Positions 50,954-59,332 of a stretch of DNA of 64,000 bases are shown here, piece by piece (positions within the stretch are counted from its first letter, which is position 1; each line of letters begins with the position of its first letter). The position numbers were made by a program, and so were the translations under genes. Below the pieces are notes generated by a model. The model did not search any database. It was not told the DNA's origin and was given only the letters and a program-made list of their open reading frames with translations. Origin of the DNA: Oscillospiraceae bacterium (GTDB taxonomy: Bacteria; Bacillota; Clostridia; UMGS1840; HGM11507); contig SVKJ01000008.1 of assembly GCA_015068525.1 (NCBI GenBank), positions 23,083 through 87,082 of the forward strand, read 5' to 3'.

Positions 50954-51832
50954 TTAATTGAAACATTCATTACAAGTATCATATCCATTTTCTAAAAGTA
51001 CATCGATATTTCCAAAGTAAGTTTCTTTATTCTTATCTTTAATAGACTTAATATTTGAACATTCTTTTCTATGTACTTTTTTGGAACTTGTGTTTAATAT
51101 AAAACTTGTTTCATTTTTATAATCTTCCGTTTTAAAAGTGTAATTTTCATCTTTTTTACTTATTCCAGATGCATAGTTTATTTCAACGCCGGGTTGAACA
51201 TTATAGCAATACACATTAAAGCATATACCGTTTCCGTTATCTTCCATAGATAACGCTTCCATTAATACACCACTTGCGACAAGATTATCTTCTTTAAAAA
51301 CAGGAGTCACTCTCATTAAAACATGGTTGTCAGTTTCTTTTATGTAGTCTGCAACCATATTTTCAAAAGGTAACATTCCCTCAACATTTAAATATCTTGT
51401 GCCTGTTATGAGATTTCTCTCGTTTGCATTTTCTCCTGTTAACTGAAAGCCTAATAAATGACACCTGTTATAAAGATATTTTCCGTCAACCCAGTCGTAT
51501 TTTACTGTATGCCACCCTGAAGGCTTAACCTGACCGATTGCCTCTCTTTCTTCTTCGGGCATTAAATCCTTTCCTATTGATGCCATAACAACACCGCATC
51601 TTCCCAATCTGTCAAGGTCACTGTATGTTTCGTAAGAATCAGTTGTATATTCATCTTCAGAAAAAAACGGTAGGTTATCATTTATTACTACGTAAGGCGA
51701 ACCTGAAAATTCAGGAATATTATCAAGCGCGATGTTCGGATATTTTAAATTATCATTTTCGCTTTTGAAAAGTCCTGAAATAATTAATATAACGGCAATA
51801 ACTATAACCACAATTTTTCTATACTTTTTCAT
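50954..51832 (-). CDS. Secreted EndA-like DNA/RNA non-specific nuclease with C-terminal zinc finger
   Basis: A 292-residue protein with an N-terminal membrane anchor or uncleaved signal (IVVIVIAVILIISGLF), facing outside. The nuclease domain (residues 60-215) resembles streptococcal EndA: LDRLGRCGVVMASIGKDLMP, KPSGWHTVKYDWVDGKYLYNRCHLLGFQLTGENANERNLITGTRYLNVEGMLPFEN, with the catalytic His in NRCHLLG. The C-terminal 45 residues, KKVHRKECSNIKSIK and ENGYDTCNECF, resemble the Ada-type zinc-binding module found on other extracellular nucleases. It probably digests environmental nucleic acid. It overlaps the upstream small gene by 14 bases. Confidence 0.88.
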   Translation of the reverse strand: MKKYRKIVVIVIAVILIISGLFKSENDNLKYPNIALDNIPEFSGSPYVVINDNLPFFSEDEYTTDSYETYSDLDRLGRCGVVMASIGKDLMPEEEREAIGQVKPSGWHTVKYDWVDGKYLYNRCHLLGFQLTGENANERNLITGTRYLNVEGMLPFENMVADYIKETDNHVLMRVTPVFKEDNLVASGVLMEALSMEDNGNGICFNVYCYNVQPGVEINYASGISKKDENYTFKTEDYKNETSFILNTSSKKVHRKECSNIKSIKDKNKETYFGNIDVLLENGYDTCNECFN

Positions 51833-52214
51833 AATATACCTCCGTTATTTTTTTGTGACTGTTTCCTTCAAAATCACTTGACTTAGCAACTCTAAAATTG
51901 CTTGGCAGAACAAATTTTAAATCACAAGGATAAACAGTATTCCAACAAAACAGTATAACTTTGTCAACTTTGGAAAAATCACATAACTCAGGACTTTCTA
52001 CAAAAAAATAATCGTCAGCGTATGCATCTTGAGGGACTTTATCACAAATTATAATCTTTTCTTTTTCAAAAAGATTTTTTGAAAAATCGGTAGTAAAAAG
52101 TCTATTGTTTTTTGTTATTTCGTAAATTCTGTCTATCACTTCTTTATCTTTTGTCTGACGCCTTTTATTAAATTGAATTCCAAAATTATTATCAACACAT
52201 GCTATAATTATCAT
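51819..52214 (-). CDS. Conserved hypothetical protein, Clostridia type
   Basis: A 131-residue protein beginning MIIIACVDNNFGIQFNKRRQTKDKEVIDRIYEI. The pattern DNNxGxxFNxRRxxxD, then LFTTDFSKNLFE, the acidic patch DAYADDYFFVE and LFCWNTVYPCDLKF recur in similar small Clostridia proteins. Some databases label such proteins ribonuclease Z, but no metallo-beta-lactamase HxHxDH motif is present, so I do not use that name. It overlaps the nuclease gene by 14 bases and shares its operon. Confidence 0.7.
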   Translation of the reverse strand: MIIIACVDNNFGIQFNKRRQTKDKEVIDRIYEITKNNRLFTTDFSKNLFEKEKIIICDKVPQDAYADDYFFVESPELCDFSKVDKVILFCWNTVYPCDLKFVLPSNFRVAKSSDFEGNSHKKITEVYYEKV

Positions 52215-52232
52215 AAAATTACTTCCCTTTAA

Positions 52233-52278
52233 TATAATTTAAATACGTGTTGCCGTTGCAACACGTATTTAAATTATA
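52233..52278. repeat. Perfect 21-bp inverted repeat
   Basis: TATAATTTAAATACGTGTTGC, loop CGTT, then the exact complement GCAACACGTATTTAAATTATA. It overlaps the stop codon of the HAD gene and lies upstream of the small hypothetical gene. It may be a terminator for the HAD gene on the minus strand, although its length and perfection are unusual. Confidence 0.75.
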
Positions 52279-52912
52279 TTTTATATTCACTAAAATTCTT
52301 TATGTATTTATCAGAGGTTTCTTTGATTTGTTCCTTAAATTCTTTAAACGAGTTATCATAAACACCGACAACATTAAAACCTGCTTTTTTCGCAGAAACT
52401 ATTGCGTGATAAGAATCTTCAAAAATTACGGTTTCTTCCTTATTTGTTCCAAGTTTTAAAAGTGCTTCTTCAAAAATTTTTGCACTGTCTTTCTTACTCT
52501 CTTTAACATCTTCGTTTGTGATAATAAATTCAAACATATCAAATATGTTGTGCCTTTTAAGAGCATATTCAATTAAATATTTGTTGGTTGCAGAGGCAAT
52601 ACACATTTTAATATTTTTCTTTTTTAGTTTGTTTAAAAAAAGATGTACGTAAGGTTTTAGAGGTATATTGAATTTGTAATTACTTTCTATAAGAGAAAGT
52701 ACTTCTTTTTCTATTTTTTCACAGGACTCGGAAAGATTAAAATGTTCTTTCATATATTCACATGCCTTAGGGATAGTAAGACTGTCAATAATCTGCTTTT
52801 CTTCTAAAGTAACCTGTTTACCTTTTCTTCCCAAATAGATTTCCACTATTTTTCTCCAGAAAACCATTGAATCCAGTAAAGTGCCGTCTAAATCAAATAT
52901 AACACCCTGCAT
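52274..52912 (-). CDS. HAD-family phosphatase, beta-phosphoglucomutase-like
   Basis: A 212-residue haloacid dehalogenase-superfamily enzyme, subfamily IA. Motif I is VIFDLDGTLLDSM at the N-terminus with the nucleophilic Asp and acid/base Asp. Motif II is IASATN, motif III the Lys in KESKKDSAKIFEEAL, and motif IV VIFEDSYHAIVSAKKAG. The alpha-helical cap follows motif I. Substrate unknown; related enzymes act on sugar phosphates or nucleotides. ATG 52912 is preceded by GGGGTG on the minus strand. Confidence 0.9.
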   Translation of the reverse strand: MQGVIFDLDGTLLDSMVFWRKIVEIYLGRKGKQVTLEEKQIIDSLTIPKACEYMKEHFNLSESCEKIEKEVLSLIESNYKFNIPLKPYVHLFLNKLKKKNIKMCIASATNKYLIEYALKRHNIFDMFEFIITNEDVKESKKDSAKIFEEALLKLGTNKEETVIFEDSYHAIVSAKKAGFNVVGVYDNSFKEFKEQIKETSDKYIKNFSEYKI

Positions 52913-53008
52913 ATATTAACACCCCATAAATATTATTAAATCCGTAAAAAATAATAACATATTTTAGACATAAAGTCAATTTAATATAGAGATTTTTTAA
53001 AAAATATC

Positions 53009-53037
53009 TTTACAATTTGAAAATAGTATGTTATAAT
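53009..53037 (+). promoter_or_regulatory. Promoter of the tRNA-Trp gene
   Basis: TTTACA (53009-53014), a 17-base spacer and TATAAT (53032-53037), with the tRNA beginning 13 bases later. Confidence 0.8.
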
Positions 53038-53049
53038 ATTTTGGTATTT

Positions 53050-53125
53050 AGGGGTATAGCTCAGTTGGTAGAGCAGCGGTCTCCAAAACCGCGTGCCGTG
53101 AGTTCAAGTCTTACTACCCCTGCCA
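53050..53125 (+). tRNA. trnW: tRNA-Trp (anticodon CCA)
   Basis: A 76-base cloverleaf: acceptor AGGGGTA pairs with TACCCCT, the D-arm contains AGCTCAGTTGGTAGAGC, the anticodon stem GCGGT/ACCGC encloses loop CTCCAAA with anticodon CCA (53083-53085). The T-arm has GTTCAAGTC, and CCA is encoded at the 3' end. The part from the anticodon loop to the 3' end recurs at 60684 as an incomplete copy, so this is the functional copy. Confidence 0.96.
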
Positions 53126-53127
53126 AG

Positions 53128-53156
53128 AAAAAAGACATCCATTGGATGTCTTTTTT
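53128..53156 (+). terminator. Terminator after tRNA-Trp
   Basis: AAAAAAGACATCCA-TTGGATGTCTTTTTT. It is repeated exactly in the right copy at about 60731-60759. Confidence 0.9.
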
Positions 53157-53345
53157 CAGTTATATTTGCCTTTGGCAAGTTATATTGCTACGCAGTTATA
53201 TTTGGCTTACGCTTAGTGATATTGTGCTTTCGCACAGTATAAAGGCAAAGATAATATCACTGAAACTGGAAGTTTCAATATCACTTTTGATTTATCAAAA
53301 ATATCACTCCATCGAAGATAGAATATCACTATTTTTGCATCAATT
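53157..53345. repeat. Hairpin cluster with TATAT/GATAT spacers
   Basis: Stems TTGCC/GGCAA, GTGC-TTTC-GCAC, ACTGAAACTGGAAGTTTC and similar are separated by AGTTATAT, GTGATATT or AATATCAC words, the same style as at 28.4-28.8 kb. Each stem keeps pairing although sequences differ. Confidence 0.6.
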
Positions 53346-53418
53346 TCCCATCCGTTCTTACCCGTTTCTAACGATTCCGTCTGCTACATCATCAAAAAAG
53401 CATCAAAGAATTTTGTTT

Positions 53419-53663
53419 TCTTTGTTTACAGTATATCAAATTTTGATATGTCCTTAAGTTTATTATCAGGGTATATTTTCGGATCCCTTGTGTAAAGGTT
53501 TTGTGTTAAGAAAACACACTGCTGCCTTTTCCTTGAGTAAACGCTGACTAATTCGTATTTCATCACTTATTTGAGGAGAAGGAACTTTCCTGTTTTAATA
53601 AAAATACCGCTAATACAAATATATGAGTATGATAAATAAAGTTATAGGTTAAATTAAAATATG
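53419..53663. other. Intergenic region, no gene seen
   Basis: AT-rich, with a weak GTGTT-AAGAA-AACAC hairpin near 53502. I find no coding sequence with a ribosome site and no recognisable element. Confidence 0.4.
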
Positions 53664-53692
53664 TTGACAATTAATTAGAAATATAGTATAAT
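53664..53692 (+). promoter_or_regulatory. Promoter of the island AraC gene
   Basis: TTGACA (53664-53669), a 17-base spacer and TATAAT (53687-53692), full consensus. The leader of about 110 bases before ATG 53811 is unusually long. Confidence 0.85.
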
Positions 53693-53810
53693 AATACAAA
53701 AAAGAGACGTAAATTTTTTAAAAACCCTTTTAAATGTAGAAAAGTAAAAAAGATATCTGCGTAAAATAATCCAAATATTTAATGTGTAAAATATTGAGGT
53801 GATTGTGAAT

Positions 53811-54704
53811 ATGCTGGAAAAAGATAAGATTTTATTTTGTACTGCAAAGGAATTTTTTGGAGGTTATCCTTTTAAGGTTATAAAAATTGTTGGAAGTCTT
53901 TTAGGAGAGACGTATGTTCAAAAATTTCATTATCATGATTATATGCAAATATGGTATGTGAAGAATGGTCAGTGTATTCATTATTTTAATGATGTAGAAT
54001 ATAAACTTTCAAAAGGCGATATATTTATTTTGCCTCCTTATGTTTCCCATAAAATTATTGCTGAAAATACTGAAAATATGGAACTTATCGGATGCGAATT
54101 TGTGGAAAAATTTATTGCCAATCCAAATGGAGAAAAGGATAATTTTGATTTTAATTATCTTAAACCATTTATAGTCGATACTGAAAAAATAAAACCTATT
54201 TTTTCACTTGATGGTTCCGCAGTTAAGGAAATTGAAAAATTGCTCGAAGAAATTGTCTGGGAATATGAGCATAAAGAAATGTTTTTTGAGATGTATACTA
54301 AAGCAAATATATTAAAGATACTTTCTATAATCGCAAGGCAATATAGCAAGATTGTGGATATTTCTCAAAGCAATTTGATAAATAAGTATAAAGACGCTAT
54401 TGCAAAAATAATACTTTATATGAATGAACATTGCAAGGAAAGAATTTATATAGATGATATGTGTAAAATGGCAAATATGACGCCTTCGTATTTTTCCTAT
54501 GTTTTTAAAACTATTACAGGGAGAAATTTTACCGAATATTTAAATTCGATTAAGATTTCAAAAGCAAAAGTTATGCTTTTACAATATAATAAGAAAATAA
54601 GCGAAGTTTCTGAAGAACTTGGATTTAGCGATCATGCGTATTTTTGCAGAGTTTTTAAAAAGGAGACAGGAATTTCTCCGGGAAAATATAGGAGATTTTC
54701 CTGA
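53811..54704 (+). CDS. AraC-family transcriptional regulator
   Basis: A 297-residue regulator with an N-terminal cupin sensing domain (residues 20-110: FHYHDYMQIWYVKNGQCIHYF, YKLSKGDIFILPPYVSHKI) and a C-terminal double helix-turn-helix (IYIDDMCKMANMTPSYFSYVFKTITGRNFTEYLNSIKISKAKVMLL and ISEVSEELGFSDHAYFCRVFKKETGISPGKYRRF). In gut Clostridia such proteins control carbohydrate-use genes; the adjacent SLH protein gene is the likely target. ATG 53811 is nine bases behind GAGGTG; earlier in-frame GTG codons at 53799 and 53805 lie in that site. Confidence 0.9.
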   Translation: MLEKDKILFCTAKEFFGGYPFKVIKIVGSLLGETYVQKFHYHDYMQIWYVKNGQCIHYFNDVEYKLSKGDIFILPPYVSHKIIAENTENMELIGCEFVEKFIANPNGEKDNFDFNYLKPFIVDTEKIKPIFSLDGSAVKEIEKLLEEIVWEYEHKEMFFEMYTKANILKILSIIARQYSKIVDISQSNLINKYKDAIAKIILYMNEHCKERIYIDDMCKMANMTPSYFSYVFKTITGRNFTEYLNSIKISKAKVMLLQYNKKISEVSEELGFSDHAYFCRVFKKETGISPGKYRRFS

Positions 54705-54759
54705 TAATTACATTTTTTATTACTCGATTTGTTTCCTTTTTTTAAAAAAAACAAGGGTT

Positions 54760-54791
54760 AAAAACACACTTTGTACAAAGTGTGTTTTTTT
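54760..54791 (+). terminator. Terminator after the AraC gene
   Basis: AAAACACACTTTG-TA-CAAAGTGTGTTTT with a T run. Confidence 0.9.
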
Positions 54792-54830
54792 GTGCGAAAA
54801 ATATAGTATTTTTGTCCAAAATTTACGAAA

Positions 54831-54869
54831 AATTATCCAATTGAAAAGGGCGATTTGTGATGTTATACT
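54831..54869 (+). promoter_or_regulatory. Promoter of the SLH gene with AATTATCCA(A/T)TTGAA motif
   Basis: TTGAAA (54841-54846), a 17-base spacer and TATACT (54864-54869). The -35 element is overlapped by AATTATCCAATTGAA (54831-54845), which recurs with one change at 62175-62189 in front of the second AraC-associated locus. Confidence 0.7.
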
Positions 54870-54906
54870 AAGTTTACAATGGAATGTTAAAAGGAGGAAT
54901 AAGCTT

Positions 54907-57900
54907 ATGATTAAAAGGAAAATTATGGCACTAATATTATTGTTATCTGTGATTTTTACTTTATGTCCGTCTTTTGCAGTATTTGCGGATGGATTTAACG
55001 AAGAGTATATTATGGAAATTGAGTTTTTAAAAAATCTTAAACTTATCGATGATGATTATGATGCCACACTTGTTATTACAAAAGGGGAAATATCGGTTAT
55101 GCTGCTTGATATGCTTTATCCTGAAACCGATTTTTCATCTCATCTTGGAGAACCTGCATTTAATGATGTGACAAATGAACATAAATATTATTCATATATA
55201 AAAGCCTGCAGGGATTTAGGAATAGTAAATGGAGATTTGAACGGAAATTTCAATCCTGATAGGCAGATATCACTTATAGATGCTTTGACAATGGTTATAA
55301 ATTCGCTTGGATATTCCTATCATGCTGAGCAGTTTGGAGGGTATCCAACAGGTTATTATGAAATTGCTAGGCAAACAGGCGTTTTAAAAAATGTTGGTTT
55401 GTCACTTTTTGATATAATAAATGGCGGAGATGCTGCGAGAATTATTTATAATTCACTTTTTGCAAACCCTGTGAAGATGGTGTCACTGGGAACTGATGGT
55501 GTTAAACTTGAAGTTGATAGTACTAAAACTATATTAAGTGACAGATTCTCTATTTATGAATATGATGCAACTGTTATTGATAATGGTATTGTAAGTATAG
55601 AAGGAAATTCAATTGATGATAGAGAAAAAGCAGTTATAAGATTAACCAGAGATGGATCTTTGGTTACTGCATACATAAGTGATATAAACGTTTCTTCCTA
55701 TCTTGGTCACAGGGTAAAAGCATATATTAAAAATAATACCCGGGAAGGAAGATATGAGTTCGTTTATGTTGCACCTCACAAGAATTCTGAAATTGTAACT
55801 CTTAACGCAAAGAATATTATAAATGTTACTGCTTCTTATGTTGAGTATGACCTTGATGAAAATACTTCGGATACCGATAAGGTCAATTTATCCTCCGAAA
55901 AGCCAGTTCTTATATATAATGGTGTTAAAATAATTGACAAAACACTTTCAGAACTCCTTCCGTCTGATGGATACGTTGAATTTTCCGATAATACAGGGGA
56001 TGGGAAATACGATGTAATTTTAATATATAGTTTTAACTACTTTGCCGGAATGTATAATGCACCTGCAAGAAATATTGTGGTTGACAGTGTTATAACCGAA
56101 GAAGATAACGAAGGAATTTCCTGCCTCTTTAATCCCATAAAATCAATAGAGTTAAACAGTGATGAATATATTTACGATTTTATAATAAACGGTGAATTCA
56201 AAAGTTTAAAAGATATTGAAAAAGGTATGGTTGTTTCGGTTGCAGAATGTCCGGAAAAAATTGACGGGAAAACATACTATATGCTTGCTGTATCTGAAAA
56301 GTCACTTGAAGATAATCTTGACAGTGTAGGGCAGGATGGTAAACTTTTTGTTTCTTCTGGAACACAATATGAACTTTCAACAAGTATCACATGTGTTAAA
56401 GCATCTTTTTTAAATACTTTAAAAATCGGAAAAGAAATTGAACTTTTCCTTGATATAACTGGTAAAGTTGCTTATGCAAAAACTGAAGATGGTGCAGCTA
56501 AAGATTATGCTTATATTGTAAAGGCTGTAAAAAAATCTGACAGTGACGAGTATATTCTTATAAAATTCTTTTCTAAAGACGGTAAAATGAATGAAATGGT
56601 TTTATCTGACAAAGCAACGGTTGACGGAGTAAGAGTTGCAGGTAAAACTGCTTTGGAAAAACTTTCGCTTATAAATGACCGCCCTTCTGTATCAGGTATA
56701 GTAACAGGGGCAGAAACTACAGGCAGACCTGCAATTATAAAAGTGTCTGACAATAAGATTGTAAGTATTGATACCGATACACCAAACCCTAATTTGTCAA
56801 CAGGAAATATATCCGAAACTTATGTCCAGCAATCTGTTATTCAGTACTATGAAGATGATGCAAATAGTTTCGATACCTTAAAAGCCGGTTTCAGAAGTCC
56901 GAGAATTATTACTTTCAGAGGAACTAATAAAGGTCTTGGTGGTAAATTCTTTATAACATCACAAACGACTGTTTTACACATTCCGGAAATTGATACATGG
57001 GGGCTAAAAAGTCTCGCACCTTACAAACCGTATGGCTATAATTCAGGTTATTTATCATCTTCTTTCTCATCACCTGATAATATAAAATATTATGAAATGG
57101 AAAAGATAGATGAAAATTACAAGGTATTATCAATTTCAAATTTACCTGCAGCATATTCTATTGACGTACAAGGTTACGATATTGACCCTGATACAGGTGT
57201 CGCAGGACTTCTGGTTGTAAGAGGAAGAAGAGATACATATCGTTCAGGAAGTGTATCCAGTGTAAATCCTATGGGTATTTTCTTAGAAACAACCGAAGCT
57301 TACGACGAAACTTTGGATAAGATAGTTACCAAAGTTCACTATTTTGAAAAAGGTGAAAAGAAATCAGCGATAATTGATCTTGATACTTGTTATTATCCAT
57401 ATAAAGCATTGATAAAAGGAAGTACAACATCAGAAAACCCTCATAATATCAATGTCACTCCGCTAAAACGTGGAGAAGTTATAAGAGCAGTTGTATCCAA
57501 TGGTAAACTTAATCATATTGAGAGAGTGCTTATCTTGGAAGAGATTGAGAATGCAGGCGGATTTGTAAAATACTCTTCATCGCCATCAAATCCATATGCC
57601 GCAACTAATGCACATACGATAACCGGATTCCCTTATGATATGCCTGCAATAAATGAAGATGATTATGTAAATCCTGAAAGTTCATATTCAATTGCTACAG
57701 CTTACATTACATTAACACCTTCAATTTGTGAAAATATAGGTAAATATATTATATCGATGGATAATGCCGATGATACTGTCATCACGGAATTTAATGAAAA
57801 TAATACATATAAACTTACTGATACATCAGGAACTTTAAGCGAAGTTTTTGTATCGGTTTACGATGAGAAAGGAAACCTTTTTGAAACCTCATATGCTTAC

Positions 57901-58617
57901 GAAATCGATTTTGTTTATTCTGATGGTTCGGGAACTTATGAAGATCCGTATGTTATATCTACTGTAAAGCAATTTACAAGTGTGTTTGGTTTGGGAACCA
58001 CCAATGAATTGGATAAAGTATATTTGCTTACAGGGTTTGACAAAACACCGCTTTCTCTTCCTGAAGATTTTAAACCTGCAAAAACCATTTTTACAGGTCA
58101 GCTTATAGGTGGAAATAAAACTGATGGAGTTATTAATTATGATGTTAAGCAGAAAATAAATATTTCATCATCTTTATCATCAACCGATTATATCAAAACG
58201 GGAAATTTGTATTGTGCAGGCGGATTGTTTCATATACTTTCAGGAGCTACTGTTAAAAATCTTGAAATTTGTGGAAGTATAACCTCTCAGTCAATTTCAG
58301 GAATAAGTTATTTCGGTACATTGGCAGGTCGTCTTTCTGACAGTTCGGTTGTTTCGAATGTTGATAATTATGCCGATGTTAAAAGTTATCAATCACACGG
58401 TACAGGTGGAATTATAGGTGTGTCAGGTTCAGGGATAAATAGTATTATAAATTGTAATAATTACGGAGATATTATATGCTCGGACAATTATGCAGGAGGA
58501 ATAATAGGTGATAAATTCAGAACAACATTAGAAAATTCCTTTAACTATGGAAAAATAGAAGGTAAAAATTATGTTATATGTACCATCTTCGTTAAAGCAT
58601 GTTCCCCTGATTATTAA
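54907..58617 (+). CDS. Secreted S-layer-homology protein with GLUG-type repeats, C-terminally truncated
   Basis: A 1236-residue surface protein. A signal peptide occupies residues 1-27 (IMALILLLSVIFTLCPSFAVFA). SLH-type repeats follow to about residue 165 (FNDVTNEHKYYSYIKACRDLGIVNGDLNGNFNPDRQISLIDAL). A long region of beta-rich sequence with no catalytic motif comes next. The C-terminus (residues 1125-1225) has GLUG-like repeats: GGLFHILSGATVKNLEICGSI, GTGGIIGVSGSGINSIINCNNYGDI, AGGIIGDKFRTTLENSFNYGKIEGKNYV. The final 13 residues (ICTIFVKACSPDY) do not continue this pattern and are the antisense of a different broken gene, so the protein has lost its C-terminus. ATG 54907 follows AAAGGAGG. 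Probably cell-wall attached; substrate unknown. Confidence 0.85.
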   Translation: MIKRKIMALILLLSVIFTLCPSFAVFADGFNEEYIMEIEFLKNLKLIDDDYDATLVITKGEISVMLLDMLYPETDFSSHLGEPAFNDVTNEHKYYSYIKACRDLGIVNGDLNGNFNPDRQISLIDALTMVINSLGYSYHAEQFGGYPTGYYEIARQTGVLKNVGLSLFDIINGGDAARIIYNSLFANPVKMVSLGTDGVKLEVDSTKTILSDRFSIYEYDATVIDNGIVSIEGNSIDDREKAVIRLTRDGSLVTAYISDINVSSYLGHRVKAYIKNNTREGRYEFVYVAPHKNSEIVTLNAKNIINVTASYVEYDLDENTSDTDKVNLSSEKPVLIYNGVKIIDKTLSELLPSDGYVEFSDNTGDGKYDVILIYSFNYFAGMYNAPARNIVVDSVITEEDNEGISCLFNPIKSIELNSDEYIYDFIINGEFKSLKDIEKGMVVSVAECPEKIDGKTYYMLAVSEKSLEDNLDSVGQDGKLFVSSGTQYELSTSITCVKASFLNTLKIGKEIELFLDITGKVAYAKTEDGAAKDYAYIVKAVKKSDSDEYILIKFFSKDGKMNEMVLSDKATVDGVRVAGKTALEKLSLINDRPSVSGIVTGAETTGRPAIIKVSDNKIVSIDTDTPNPNLSTGNISETYVQQSVIQYYEDDANSFDTLKAGFRSPRIITFRGTNKGLGGKFFITSQTTVLHIPEIDTWGLKSLAPYKPYGYNSGYLSSSFSSPDNIKYYEMEKIDENYKVLSISNLPAAYSIDVQGYDIDPDTGVAGLLVVRGRRDTYRSGSVSSVNPMGIFLETTEAYDETLDKIVTKVHYFEKGEKKSAIIDLDTCYYPYKALIKGSTTSENPHNINVTPLKRGEVIRAVVSNGKLNHIERVLILEEIENAGGFVKYSSSPSNPYAATNAHTITGFPYDMPAINEDDYVNPESSYSIATAYITLTPSICENIGKYIISMDNADDTVITEFNENNTYKLTDTSGTLSEVFVSVYDEKGNLFETSYAYEIDFVYSDGSGTYEDPYVISTVKQFTSVFGLGTTNELDKVYLLTGFDKTPLSLPEDFKPAKTIFTGQLIGGNKTDGVINYDVKQKINISSSLSSTDYIKTGNLYCAGGLFHILSGATVKNLEICGSITSQSISGISYFGTLAGRLSDSSVVSNVDNYADVKSYQSHGTGGIIGVSGSGINSIINCNNYGDIICSDNYAGGIIGDKFRTTLENSFNYGKIEGKNYVICTIFVKACSPDY

Positions 58618-58926
58618 GCCTGAAAAATCCTGTTCAAAACACTCATAATAAAACCTAGGGGTGTCACCCTCAGCAATATATACCCCTACCCAAATACCTT
58701 CAAGGTATTTATTTCCAAAGACTAGTTTTTATATAAATTTACATTTTATCATTATCATCTCTGCTAATTTTAGTATAAATCGATATGTGCCAAGAGATAT
58801 TATCCCACTTAAAGATATTCCCAAAAATAAGTTTGTCTTTATAAAATCAGATAATAGACCCAAAATAAAGAATAACATTGCTGTTGTTATCGTAAAGACA
58901 ATAGTTCTTAACTTTTCGTATTCCAT
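58573..58926 (-). pseudogene. Broken 2TM-beta membrane protein, Cap15-like
   Basis: On the minus strand, ATG 58926 (behind AAGGAG) opens a frame with two transmembrane helices (IVFTITTAMLFFILGLLSDFI and LFLGISLSGIISLGTYRFIL). It reaches an in-frame TAA at 58729-58731 and then continues in the same frame as a plausible soluble domain: NKYLEGIWVGVYIAEGDTPR, FYYECFEQDFSGLIIRGTCF, NEDGTYN. It then runs into the SLH gene in antisense. Two membrane helices followed by a small beta-rich domain beginning LEGIWxG is the layout of CBASS Cap15 / 2TM-beta effectors; I infer the family from layout only. It is a pseudogene by a nonsense codon and by loss of its 3' end. Confidence 0.6.
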
Positions 58927-59242
58927 ATTTTTCTCCTTAGTATTCTTATTATAATTCCTTTCAATTATTATTCTGAAAATGATATTAGTTTTTCGACAAA
59001 TCAAAACTTATTTTCTTAATATTATATCACAAAAAAAGTTTATTTGGCAATTTATAACAACTTTTTCTTATGCTAACTTTTACTTAGAAACTAACTTTCT
59101 TTTTCTAAACTTATGTCGATTCACAACAATAACAGTACTGAATTTGTCTGATTTTCGGAAATGCTTTTTGAAAGCTAAAATTTTACAGCGTTCTATAATT
59201 TAGCTTTTCTTATCCCAATTTTTATAAAAATATGTAAAATTA
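58927..59242. other. Intergenic region, possible short remnant
   Basis: No complete gene. On the minus strand between about 59080 and 59210 a 40-codon frame bounded by stops contains AFKKHFRKSDKFSTVIVVNRHKF. It has no start or ribosome site and might be a gene fragment. Confidence 0.35.
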
Positions 59243-59271
59243 TTGATTAAAATGTAATTTTAGGATATAAT
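59243..59271 (+). promoter_or_regulatory. Promoter of the AbiH-type gene
   Basis: TTGATT (59243-59248), a 17-base spacer and TATAAT (59266-59271). Confidence 0.75.
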
Positions 59272-59332
59272 TGTAAGGAACACTTCATATAATAGTTAAA
59301 AGCAATGTTACAGGCACAAAGGAGGAATTAAT

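Larger units (their letters stand above)
53081..53418 (+). repeat. 338-bp direct repeat, left copy (tRNA-Trp 3' part and downstream)
   Basis: Starts in the anticodon loop of tRNA-Trp and runs through its terminator and a hairpin cluster to about 53418. The right copy, 60684-61021, has the same length and about 94% identity by eye. The pair brackets about 7.6 kb of accessory genes, as expected of attachment sites of a tRNA-targeted island, although the homology is longer than a usual att core. Confidence 0.85.

Noticed and set aside
51819..52214. Annotation as ribonuclease Z
   Set aside because: No HxHxDH metal motif and too short for the metallo-beta-lactamase fold; the label seems to be a database carry-over.
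53017..53457. 146-codon frame across tRNA-Trp
   Set aside because: It reads through the tRNA, its terminator and the hairpin cluster, so it cannot be a gene.
54619..54906. N-terminal extension of the SLH protein into the AraC gene
   Set aside because: It overlaps the AraC coding end, a terminator and a consensus promoter. ATG 54907 has a strong ribosome site and a signal peptide.
58979..59203. 74-codon plus-strand frame downstream of the SLH gene
   Set aside because: AT-rich Phe/Ile/Leu composition, no ribosome site and no homology I recognise; likely antisense of decayed sequence.
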